Source of the DNA: Clostridiales bacterium
GTDB lineage: Bacteria; Bacillota; Clostridia; Oscillospirales; Acutalibacteraceae
DNA length: 54,531 bases
Assembly: GCA_019415925.1 (NCBI GenBank)
Contig: DXYG01000009.1
Coordinates: 1 to 54,531 of the forward strand
Reading direction: 5' to 3'
Shown: positions 9,722 to 18,020 of the stretch, piece by piece
Position numbering within the stretch: the first letter of the stretch is position 1
Layout: every line of letters starts with the position of its first letter
Program-made: the position numbers and the translations under genes
Notes under the pieces: generated by a model
Databases searched by the model: none
What the model saw: only the letters and a program-made list of their open reading frames with translations
Told to the model about the DNA's origin: nothing

Positions 9722-9745
9722 GGTGATATTACCGTAGTAACCGCA
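9722..9745. other. attachment-site-like core matching the comM zinc-finger codons
   Basis: Read on the minus strand, this 24-base stretch between the SHOCT stop and the recombinase RBS encodes C-G-Y-Y-G-N-I-T. It matches the comM relic at 5537-5559 (C-G-Y-Y-G-D-I-T) at most positions. A weaker echo, GGTAATAT, precedes the recombinase at 4615. A coding-like comM core outside any gene, next to an integrase, fits an att half-site or crossover region. This is an inference. Confidence 0.5.
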
Positions 9746-9925
9746 CTATAGCAAGTCAATATTGGAGAATAAAGTGCCGAATATAGGGCTATATTTTTGT
9801 TGCATCTTTGTATCAAACTGCTTGTACTCCTCCTCGGAAATCAATCCCTTTTCGAGCATCTGACGGGCGGCACTCATTGTCATTTGGTAGATAATTTCAA
9901 GCTTTCCTTCTTCATAGCTCATCAT
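9746..9925 (-). CDS. small SHOCT-like protein of recombinase module 2
   Basis: 59 residues (start at 9925; a second ATG follows directly at 9922) with MTMSAARQMLEKGLISEEEY, a SHOCT-type short helix pair. It overlaps the 3' end of the HTH/zinc-finger gene at 9912, so translation is coupled. Same position and architecture as the small gene at 4660 in module 1. Function unknown. Confidence 0.7.
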   Translation of the reverse strand: MMSYEEGKLEIIYQMTMSAARQMLEKGLISEEEYKQFDTKMQQKYSPIFGTLFSNIDLL

Positions 9926-10322
9926 CTGCACCATCAAACCTGTCCTCAATGTAACATTCGTGGGAGCAATATTTTCTATTGGCATTACCGTAAACCGTAA
10001 AAGTCTTTTTGCAGACAGGACATATGTAGTCATAGTTTGCTTTTCTGTTCACTTGGTCAAGATGGCTGTTCCACCATTTCATTCTGCATTGGTCAGAGCA
10101 AAACTTCTTCTGCTTTCTTCCGGGATTCTGCGGTACCGGTTTTCCGCAACACTTACATACTGCAACTTCTGTGTTGGAATTAACAACCGCTCCGCCGAGC
10201 TTTCTTCGTTGGCAGAAACTTTTCACCGTATTCTCTGATAAGCCGAGCAGCTTACTAATCTTCTTATATCCATTTCCGACAGCACGGAGATTTGTAATCT
10301 TCTGACGCTGTTCATCTGTCAT
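9912..10322 (-). CDS. HTH protein with two zinc-finger-like motifs, module 2
   Basis: 136-residue DNA-binding protein, paralogue of the one at 4830. The HTH at about 1-45 (NLRAVGNGYKKISKLLGLSENTVK) is sigma-region-4-like. Cysteine motifs are CKCCGKPV...CSDQC near 58-80 and CPVCKKTF...CSHEC near 101-123. The ATG at 10322 is preceded by GGAGG 10 bases upstream; an earlier ATG at 10352 lacks a comparable site. First gene of module 2 (HTH, SHOCT, recombinase). Likely role is regulation or recombination directionality of the element, which is an inference. Confidence 0.8.
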   Translation of the reverse strand: MTDEQRQKITNLRAVGNGYKKISKLLGLSENTVKSFCQRRKLGGAVVNSNTEVAVCKCCGKPVPQNPGRKQKKFCSDQCRMKWWNSHLDQVNRKANYDYICPVCKKTFTVYGNANRKYCSHECYIEDRFDGADDEL

Positions 10323-10411
10323 AACCTTAGTCCTCCTGTCGCTAAAGGTCATCCTTTCTGACAGCTATGCAGCCCAGTCGACTTAATTTCCGAAGTTTGA
10401 GAGAAAACAAT

Positions 10412-10447
10412 GCCCACCAAAGGGAAATTCTCCTCGGTGGGCTTTTT
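10412..10447. terminator. hairpin between mobile module 2 and the dockerin gene
   Basis: GCCCACC (10412-10418) pairs with GGTGGGC (10436-10442). The T-run (TTTTT, 10443-10447) follows on the plus strand; on the minus strand the tail is ATTGTTTTC. It lies just downstream of the minus-strand dockerin gene and may end its transcript imperfectly. Confidence 0.5.
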
Positions 10448-10467
10448 GATGATAACAATATTAAATT

Positions 10468-13400
10468 TTATCCTAATGAAGTGACAATATTTGCAAGATA
10501 TTTTTGAATTTGTGTCGCATCTGCAATAGAAACACTTCCATCGCCGTTTGTATCTGCAACAGCAAGTTGTATATCATCAAAATCTACTATGTTTGCAAGA
10601 TATTTTTGAAGGGTAGTAGCATCTGCAATGCTTATTACTCCGTCGCCATTTACATCGCCTTTCAAATAATGAGCTGCTGCGTTATCTAAATCATAAGGAT
10701 TAACAGCGTAAATTACAGGAGAATCATCATCACTCGTATACCATCTTACAAGACCGTCGGTGCACAAAATCGGTTGGCAGTCTGACAGCCGCATTGTGCT
10801 ATTTATAATCTCAGATGTAATGTTTCCTGAGTTATCAATAGTTACCATCTTAGTGCAAATATCTTTTGTAGTTTTGTTGTATTCCTCCCACATTACCAAA
10901 AAGCGGTTGCTGTCAATTTTAACAAGCTGTGGAGTATATACTGTTATTTCACTCCCGCTGTTGTAATTAGTGAGCCATAGCATTTTGAAAAAATACATAT
11001 TCTTATCAGTGATGCTAATAAAAATATTTCTTGTATCGTTATGCTGCGTATCCGCCTTTTTATAATCAACAGCATTACCGGCGATAATACACTCGTTCTC
11101 GGAAAGCTCAAAACCTCCTACAGATGCTCCGGTTTCATTAAATCCGGTAACATTACCTAAACTAATTGGTAAAGCCACTCTTACTTTGCCTTCACCTTCA
11201 CCGTAAAACTTTTTGTTTAGTTCACTTTTCACCAAAGTAATTGCACGAGGAATCGCATCACCATGATCTACTCTGTATAAATATTTTCCATCTGTTTGTA
11301 TAAACTGATTTAAAGAATGACTGACATACCCTCTTTCAAGTACGAAAGCATTACGGCTGTCATCAAACGCAGTCATATCCGACTCGTTAATTATAAATGT
11401 GAAATTAGACTGATGATAGTCATACATTTGATGACATGTGTGCACATACAACCTTCCATCATTTTCAGTCATACGGAGAGAAGCAAAATAGAACGGCTCA
11501 ACGGTATCTATCCCTTTATATGAAATTGAGTCTAATCTTTTCCAATCCTTAGAATATTTTACGACTCTTAATACCTCTTTATCGTCATCTTTATCAACAT
11601 TCTTTTGACCGAACACAAGAAAATTGTATTCTGCTCCGCTATAACAGCCGCCGAAAAGCTCCATTTCCATATCAATGTTTTTGCTGCTTATCAGTTCTTT
11701 TTCGTCAGAGGAATAGTATTCAACAACAATGCCGCTGCCGTCATACTCAACTCTTGTAAGAGTTCCGTCGGAATTTTCTATAAGATACGAATTAACAACC
11801 TTTCCAAAAACTGTATAATTATTATCTGACACATTGTCGCTCATCTTTCCGGTTGTCTGAACAGCATTTTTCTCCGGATTTTTTACGGGAGATTCGTCCT
11901 TTACGGTTACTGTAAATGTTGCTGTCAACCCGGTTAAAGTCATAGCCGTAATTTCTACAGTGCCTGCTTTCCACGCAAGCACCTCGCCTTGGTTATTAAC
12001 GCTGGCAATCTTGGGATCACTGCTTTTCCAAATATAATTGTAATTGATATCTCCGTCAGTTGATGCGGTAAGCTGCTTTGATGAACCTATCCGCATAGGA
12101 ACAGCGTCACCGCTTATAGAAATTTTGCTTGCAGGGCGCAGTGGATAATACTTATAAAAATAATCCAGATTACCGGAAGAATTCAATTTTTGGAATATTG
12201 AAAATATACCGCTCTTAAAGCTTGTAAAGCTTTTAATCATACCTGGTGAAGGTATGGTTCCTATTTCTTCACCGCTTGATTTATAATATTGTGCAAATTC
12301 ATTGCAGGAGGTATCCGAAAAAACCCCATCAGATTTTGTCCCGACTATTGTTTTATTATCACTTAATTCCGCACCTTTTGCCGGATAATTTTTTGGGAAA
12401 GGAACATAATCAGGACTGACAGATATTTTGTTCTCCTCAATCTTTCCCGAGAATTTACGATAGGACGTACTTTTTTGTGTAATAAGGTTAAATCTTCCAT
12501 TTGCACTATCTATATCAGCAAATCGAATTATTGAATCTTTTGTATTAACAGCAGTTTCAGACAACAGTTCCCCTGAAGGAGAAAGATAATAAACATACTT
12601 ACCGGAATATAAATTATCTGCAAGATATATCCTCTCTGATTCATCCAATGCGATAATCTGAGCTGACTTATTAAAGCTTATCTTTTTTTCAACACAGCGA
12701 GTAATAGGATTGAAAACGATAATAATACCTGCCTGTTCGGTTTCGGATGGTTTATACCCAAGAATAAAGTATCTTCCGTTTGAATAACAGTAATCAGGAT
12801 AGTAATAACCTTCATCTAAAATCGATGGAGTAACACACGATTCCCCTGTAGAGATATTAATAAATTCGGTTCTTGAATGCTTTATAAAATATACTCCTCC
12901 AAGCTGATCACACGGAAGCAAAAGGCTGCCTGTAAGTTCAAAATCTATCTGTACCGGCTCTTCATACTCTGATAAACCGTTTTCAGTAACAGTCAAATTT
13001 AAAGTTTCGGATATGCCGTTATAAGTAGTTGCGGTTATCTTCGCACTTCCCTCTTGCCATGCGAACAGCTCGTTATTTTCATTAACAGTTACTATTTCGG
13101 GGTTACTGCTTGTCCACGTGCAGGTTGGGGTCAAAAGTCCATCCGAAGAAATACTGTATTTTTCGGATGTGCCCATCTTTACTGAGGTCTCACCTTTTAT
13201 ATGTATTTCAGTCGGCTCCTTATATCGTAAATATTGAAAATAGGTTAATCCGTTTTCTGTTTCGATAGCCGCAATATTACCTTTGTAGCTAAACAGTCTG
13301 TCAGCAGGGTGTGCCAGAGTACCTGTTCCGATTTCTGCTCCTGTTGTCAGATCATATTCTGCGATTGTTTTTTTATCCTTTAATACAAATATAGAATTTC

Positions 13401-15591
13401 TGTTTTCAAGAATTCCAGCACCAACTCCGTACTCTGTAAAATTGCTCTTTTCAATGCATATATCTTTTTCTATTAATATATCGTCAATATCAATCGAATT
13501 TGAATCAAGTATCCGGATCTGCTTTTTAGGAGCCCATGCATCTCCGAAATAGTTCTGCATACATAAATATTTGTTGTTAATCAGTTCCGCATTTATAGCT
13601 TTTGCAATGCAGGATGAATTTACTGTAATTTTATCATTTTCTGCATTTCCGGCTAAAACTCCGTAACCTGACCCCGAAGCGTCATAATCTGCTCTGGCAT
13701 AAAAATTATTGTTTGTGCTGTCAAAGCCAACAAACTCATAAATTCTATTCAGTCCTTCTATCGCTGATAAAAGTTCTCCGCTTGGCGTAAGTAAATAAAT
13801 CTTATATGTACCATCACTTTTTTCATAATCATATCCCGCAAGATAAATTCTTCCGGACGCATCTGCACCGATAGCGTCTGCGGGAATTTCTGATTCTATC
13901 GTACTTTCAAGCTTTCCGGTGTCAAGATTATAAACCATTATCTTATAGTAATGTCCATAATAATATTTTTGAAGAATATACAGAATATTTCCGGTTTTAT
14001 AATAGTCAATAACAGAATAGTTTTTAACAGTAAAATCATATACCATTCTTGTTTGTCCGGTGGTTGTAATATAAAGCATCAGCTTTGATTTTGAAAAAGA
14101 CAAGAGACCGTTAAGCTGCTCAGACGGCATTATTTTTCCGCTTAATTCTTCGTTAATCACAATAGGTTCTTCAGGCTCTTCTGCAGTGTTCGGAGTGACT
14201 GTTATATTAAATGTAGAGGTTAACCCATTAGGCGTAGTTACCGTAATATCAGCGCTGCCCTCCTGCCAGGCATATACCTCGCCCTCTTCGTTGACGCTTG
14301 CAACATCAGGATTACTGCTTTCCCACTTAACATTCAGGTCGAATGTATCGTCAGTTTTAATCTTCAGTTGTTCATTACACCCTGTTTGAATGGAGTTATC
14401 ACCCTCGATTTGAACATATGTAGCTGATTCGACAGGGAAAAATTCATAATAAAAATTATTGCTATCATCCTTTTCAATCGTTGCTATTCCATTCCTAAAC
14501 TGTAAAAGCGAGAAAATCGAATGAGCAGTATCAACTGACGCGAGCTCGTAATTAATTTTGAACATACTATAATCATTGGGAGTAAGAGTATATTTGCCAA
14601 TAGTGTCGCTATCCTTCAAGCATACAAAACACTTCTGCTCTTCATACAAAACACCACTTGCACCCCAACTATCGCAGCGATCCTGATTGTTTATACTTTG
14701 TTCAATAAACTTTTTGGAGCTGTTTCTGTCAGGATTATATTCATTTGAATCAAAAACGTTTAGTGTTGGTCCTTTGTAGTAAGTACTGGAGTTAAGATTA
14801 TAAATACACATATATTTTTTCTGTAAGAGCTGTGCCGGTTCCACAATCTCTGTGCGTGTATATATTCCCTCAATTTCAGTTTCTGTTTCTCCAATTTGGT
14901 CATCACAGACAACTCTTGTGCACAAATAGTTTTTAGTGCCTAAAACAGAATCAGATTTGTATATTACATAAAATAAATTTCCGTTCGTGCTGTCTAACCC
15001 TGCGAAATAGAGTATTTTATTTTTTAAAGAAACACTTGACAGAATTTCACCGGAGGGGGATAAAAGATATGTACTCCCCATTGTACTCTCGTCATCAAAA
15101 TGTGACAGAAATATCCTTCCGGCGTCATCTGCACCAATAACCTCGGCAGGATTTTCAAAGCTCAAGGTTTGCTCAACAGATCGTGTAACAAGGTTATAAA
15201 CAGTAATTATACTATGTAACGCCAAATCAGATTCATTTTTCTCCAAAATATACAGCTTATCTCCCAACGAAAAAGAGTCAGCAAATGAGTATGATTCGTT
15301 ACTTATCGTTGCAATAAATTCTGTTGTGCCTGTATCCGTGTTAAAAAACGAAACGGCGTTTCCGTTTATAAAATAAATACCCCCAAGCTGCTCGCACGGT
15401 ACTATTTTCAAATTTTCAAAAACGTTCGCACTGTTTATAGCGTCACTGCCAATCGGCAATGGAGTTGTAGTCTTCTCAAAATTTTCTGTTTCAGCTAACG
15501 CAGAAACACTCAGTGGCACTGCAAAAGCAGTACTGATTGAGATTAATACCGACAGTAAAGCGGCTAATCCTTTTTTGAAATATTTTTTCAT
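10468..15591 (-). CDS. giant secreted dockerin protein with propeller-like and Big_2 repeats
   Basis: 1707-residue secreted protein of unknown function. A signal peptide (1-33, ending VSALA) is followed by three repeated units. Each unit has about 320-370 residues of WD/propeller-like beta repeats (YNLxTR, GADxxGRIYLA, LLSPSGELLS motifs) and then a Big_2 Ig-like domain (about 387-467, 792-868, 1155-1230; core pattern WxSSNPxxxxVNExxExxAWQEGSAxIT). A fourth, divergent propeller-like region runs to about 1640, and a dockerin (1642-1707) has two calcium loops (DVNGDG, DTNGDG) and DATxxQKYLANI helices. I see no catalytic motif. The dockerin helices resemble those of the amylase at 67, so both may dock to the same cohesins. 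Possible roles are a polysaccharide-binding or spacer subunit of the amylosome. RBS AAAGGTG precedes the ATG. Confidence 0.85.
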   Translation of the reverse strand: MKKYFKKGLAALLSVLISISTAFAVPLSVSALAETENFEKTTTPLPIGSDAINSANVFENLKIVPCEQLGGIYFINGNAVSFFNTDTGTTEFIATISNESYSFADSFSLGDKLYILEKNESDLALHSIITVYNLVTRSVEQTLSFENPAEVIGADDAGRIFLSHFDDESTMGSTYLLSPSGEILSSVSLKNKILYFAGLDSTNGNLFYVIYKSDSVLGTKNYLCTRVVCDDQIGETETEIEGIYTRTEIVEPAQLLQKKYMCIYNLNSSTYYKGPTLNVFDSNEYNPDRNSSKKFIEQSINNQDRCDSWGASGVLYEEQKCFVCLKDSDTIGKYTLTPNDYSMFKINYELASVDTAHSIFSLLQFRNGIATIEKDDSNNFYYEFFPVESATYVQIEGDNSIQTGCNEQLKIKTDDTFDLNVKWESSNPDVASVNEEGEVYAWQEGSADITVTTPNGLTSTFNITVTPNTAEEPEEPIVINEELSGKIMPSEQLNGLLSFSKSKLMLYITTTGQTRMVYDFTVKNYSVIDYYKTGNILYILQKYYYGHYYKIMVYNLDTGKLESTIESEIPADAIGADASGRIYLAGYDYEKSDGTYKIYLLTPSGELLSAIEGLNRIYEFVGFDSTNNNFYARADYDASGSGYGVLAGNAENDKITVNSSCIAKAINAELINNKYLCMQNYFGDAWAPKKQIRILDSNSIDIDDILIEKDICIEKSNFTEYGVGAGILENRNSIFVLKDKKTIAEYDLTTGAEIGTGTLAHPADRLFSYKGNIAAIETENGLTYFQYLRYKEPTEIHIKGETSVKMGTSEKYSISSDGLLTPTCTWTSSNPEIVTVNENNELFAWQEGSAKITATTYNGISETLNLTVTENGLSEYEEPVQIDFELTGSLLLPCDQLGGVYFIKHSRTEFINISTGESCVTPSILDEGYYYPDYCYSNGRYFILGYKPSETEQAGIIIVFNPITRCVEKKISFNKSAQIIALDESERIYLADNLYSGKYVYYLSPSGELLSETAVNTKDSIIRFADIDSANGRFNLITQKSTSYRKFSGKIEENKISVSPDYVPFPKNYPAKGAELSDNKTIVGTKSDGVFSDTSCNEFAQYYKSSGEEIGTIPSPGMIKSFTSFKSGIFSIFQKLNSSGNLDYFYKYYPLRPASKISISGDAVPMRIGSSKQLTASTDGDINYNYIWKSSDPKIASVNNQGEVLAWKAGTVEITAMTLTGLTATFTVTVKDESPVKNPEKNAVQTTGKMSDNVSDNNYTVFGKVVNSYLIENSDGTLTRVEYDGSGIVVEYYSSDEKELISSKNIDMEMELFGGCYSGAEYNFLVFGQKNVDKDDDKEVLRVVKYSKDWKRLDSISYKGIDTVEPFYFASLRMTENDGRLYVHTCHQMYDYHQSNFTFIINESDMTAFDDSRNAFVLERGYVSHSLNQFIQTDGKYLYRVDHGDAIPRAITLVKSELNKKFYGEGEGKVRVALPISLGNVTGFNETGASVGGFELSENECIIAGNAVDYKKADTQHNDTRNIFISITDKNMYFFKMLWLTNYNSGSEITVYTPQLVKIDSNRFLVMWEEYNKTTKDICTKMVTIDNSGNITSEIINSTMRLSDCQPILCTDGLVRWYTSDDDSPVIYAVNPYDLDNAAAHYLKGDVNGDGVISIADATTLQKYLANIVDFDDIQLAVADTNGDGSVSIADATQIQKYLANIVTSLG

Positions 15592-15773
15592 AATAACACC
15601 TTTTTTCTTAGTCCTTTTTTTCTTTTGAACAGCTTAATTGTGGTTGTGAAATTCTTTATGAAGCTCACTTACTGAGATTAAGTTGAAACATAAGAAAGAG
15701 AGTCCTGTTTGATTAAATTGACGTGAAGTCCCATCCATAGCCTTCAAACTTGGGTGAGATGGTTCACTATTTG

Positions 15774-16097
15774 TTACAAGCCTAATAGCTGTTTCTTTTT
15801 TGCTTCAAAATCTTCTTGCGTTATTATACCCTGATTAAGCAGTTCATAATATTTACGCAGTTCATCCGGTGCAGAAATATAACCTGAATTATTCACAGGA
15901 TTTTGTACTTCAGGACTAAATTGCCGTTTATTCTCTGCGTCCTTACACATACGCAACGCTCTTTGAAAATTCACTGCCTCTTCCTGTGAAATCCAACTCA
16001 TATCAAACCCTATGTTTCCGCCTGCGTAATCTATTCTGAATATTGTTCTCTTTCTAATAAAATACAGACAAATAAATACCACACCTACAATTATCAA
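15774..16097 (-). CDS. SHOCT-domain membrane protein, 5' end cut by an IS
   Basis: 107 residues from a TTG at 16097: one transmembrane helix (VGVVFICLYFIRKR), a middle region, and a C-terminal SHOCT domain (LRKYYELLNQGIITQEDFEAKKKQLLGL, about 78-107). The frame continues upstream without an ATG (LAIIVFA...) and runs into the left end of the insertion sequence at 16119, so the native start and promoter are lost. Only a few codons are probably missing. It may be untranslated or expressed weakly from the TTG. SHOCT proteins often mediate oligomerisation; the role here is unknown. Confidence 0.65.
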   Translation of the reverse strand: MIIVGVVFICLYFIRKRTIFRIDYAGGNIGFDMSWISQEEAVNFQRALRMCKDAENKRQFSPEVQNPVNNSGYISAPDELRKYYELLNQGIITQEDFEAKKKQLLGL

Positions 16098-16118
16098 TGC
16101 AAAAACAATTATAGCTAA

Positions 16119-17350
16119 GGAAACACTGATTAAATAAAAATATAATTCTAAATTCGAATAATAAATTAAAAATTGACAGAACTATTCTATAATAAAAGAA
16201 AAAGCACAGGAGCGATAAAAATGAGCCAAATGACATTCAGTGATTACGAGTACAGCTGTCGCAAGAAGAAAACCAATAGAGAAGAATTTCTGGATGTAAT
16301 GGAAGACATAATACCATGGGATGAATGGGTAGAATTTGTAAGACCCTATTATCCCAGCGGAAAGCGTGGCAGACCTACAAAAGGAATAGAAAAGATGCTG
16401 AGAATGTACCTATTACAGGTATGGTTCAATTTATCTGACGAAGGCATAGAAGATGCAATTTACGACAGCTATGCATTCAGAAAATTTATGGGTATCAACT
16501 TTAATGAAGAACAGGTACCTGATGCAACTACTCTCTTGAAATTCAGACATCTTCTGGAGAAAAATCATATCGGAGAGCAATTGTTTCGTGCTATCAATTA
16601 TGTCCTTGAGCAAGGCGGAGCAATGATAAAAGGCGGAACGATTGTTGACGCTACAATCATAAATGCACCAAGTTCAACCAAAAACAAGGAAAAAGCCAGA
16701 GATTCTGAAATGCACCAGACTAAAAAAGGTAACGAATGGCGATTCGGTATGAAGTGTCACATCGGAGTAGATGCCGGAACAGGTTATGTTCATACAGTTA
16801 CTGCGACATCAGCAAATGTCCATGACATTACAGAAACTCATAATCTGTTGCGTGAAGACGATGAGGTTGTGTACGGAGATTCGGGATATATAGGAATTGA
16901 AAAGCGTGAAGAAATAATAAATGATGAAAATTTAAGTAAGACAGACTTTCGCATTACACGCAGACCAAGCAGTCTTCCAAAAGCATCTGATAACTCCATA
17001 GACTGGGAAAGATACATAGACTATCGAAAATCATCTGTTCGCTCCAAAGTTGAACACGCATTTCATATAATCAAAAACAGATTCGGCTTCAACAAAGTTC
17101 GATATCGCGGTATAGCCAAAAATCCTAATAAATTGAATGTGCTGTTTGCCAGTGCCAATTTGCTGATGTATGCAGAAGCGAAAAAACGCTCTGTAAAAAA
17201 CAAGGGATAACTATACCCTTTTGAGGGTAAAACTCTCAAAAAAAGATGAAACATAAGCAGATAAGGCTCTGTTTAACAAAAATTCGTGATTTATTTTAAC
17301 TATAAAGTGCATATATCGTTTTTATTGCTGATTTAATCAGTGTTTCCTTA
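16119..17350 (+). mobile_element. complete IS5-family-type insertion sequence
   Basis: 1232-bp element bounded by a perfect 16-bp terminal inverted repeat (GGAAACACTGATTAAA at 16119-16134, its complement at 17335-17350), with one intact transposase gene. The flanking tetranucleotides are CTAA (left) and TTAG (right). Both fit the YTAR target of IS5-type elements, but they are not identical direct repeats. Genes on both sides are truncated exactly at the ends, so the element marks a deletion or recombination. A related relic and MITE lie at 31043-31338. Confidence 0.85.
16221..17210 (+). CDS. IS5-type DDE transposase
   Basis: 329-residue transposase; the start at 16221 has CAGGAG 8 bases upstream. 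Residues 1-90 are the DUF772-like N-terminal domain (GRPTKGIEKMLRMYLLQVWFNLSDEGIEDAIYDS). The DDE core shows GGTIVDATII (first Asp), VVYGDSGYIG (second Asp) and SSVRSKVEHAFHIIKNRFG (Glu in a Y/RxxxE-type motif). All catalytic blocks are present and uninterrupted, so the element may be active. It is homologous to the fragment at 31043. Confidence 0.93.
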   Translation: MSQMTFSDYEYSCRKKKTNREEFLDVMEDIIPWDEWVEFVRPYYPSGKRGRPTKGIEKMLRMYLLQVWFNLSDEGIEDAIYDSYAFRKFMGINFNEEQVPDATTLLKFRHLLEKNHIGEQLFRAINYVLEQGGAMIKGGTIVDATIINAPSSTKNKEKARDSEMHQTKKGNEWRFGMKCHIGVDAGTGYVHTVTATSANVHDITETHNLLREDDEVVYGDSGYIGIEKREEIINDENLSKTDFRITRRPSSLPKASDNSIDWERYIDYRKSSVRSKVEHAFHIIKNRFGFNKVRYRGIAKNPNKLNVLFASANLLMYAEAKKRSVKNKG

Positions 17351-17746
17351 GATTTTGCAAGCACATCAACAAGTGGCATCAACAAGGTGAATTCACAGTA
17401 AACAAAGATATAGTACATAATTGATGCTGAATTACCTCTTATCAATCCCTTTAAGAAACTAAAAGGTATTAATGTTGGAGTATTAATATTAAATAAAACC
17501 ACATATATTAAAGTCCATATAATATATGGTTACTACTACTTTCATTATCCTTTTTTTAGGATTCCACTTTTCAGCATTAGAAAGCATTCCACTTAAAAAT
17601 AAGAATAATCCAACGGCAAAATTCATAAAGGGTCTTAACCAAACCTGCGCTAACCCATTAGATGTATTATGTATAAAGACAACCGCAATTATAGCAAGAC
17701 CTCGTAACATCTGAATTTTGTTGCTTTTTATTTCAGATAATTTCAA
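17351..17746 (-). pseudogene. acyltransferase-3 family gene, frameshifted and cut by the IS
   Basis: From a TTG at 17746 (RBS GGGGGTAG) the first 75 or so codons read as an acyltransferase-3 N-terminus: IQMLRGLAIIAVVFIHNTSN, including the family RxxAxxxVxxxH pattern, and further membrane helices. Near 17527 the frame shifts by one base (VVVT to PYIIWTLIYVVLFN), then continues to LAKSK, where the right end of the insertion sequence begins. The remaining two thirds of the gene are not found on the other side of the element. It is a dead gene by both frameshift and truncation. Confidence 0.85.
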
Positions 17747-17791
17747 AATACTACCCCCAATTTATTACTAACTAACATTTTTTATAAAATG

Positions 17792-17820
17792 AGTATAGCA
17801 TAAATATAAATTTTTGACAA
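17792..17820 (-). promoter_or_regulatory. promoter of the broken acyltransferase gene
   Basis: TTGTCA (17815-17820), a 17-base spacer and TATACT (17792-17797) on the minus strand, about 45 bases before the TTG start. The rest of 17750-18020 is AT-rich and shows no gene. Confidence 0.7.
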
Positions 17821-18020
17821 GTAAAAAGAAGTAGTGAAAATTTATTAGTAAAGCGATTAATTCTTTTAAATGCTTTCTTTTGCCTTTTTATCATCATATA
17901 CACATTAAAGTATATTACTTGATATTTTCATTGTAGTAAGAAAAAGGTTCTCTATTTATAATCTATATAGAAAACTTGAATAATTCCATGACCGAAAACA
18001 GACTGCCGAGGGTTAATGCC

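Noticed and set aside
16173..16193. TTGACA followed by TATAAT upstream of the IS transposase as a promoter
   Set aside because: The spacing is only 9 bases, so the two boxes cannot work together as a standard promoter.
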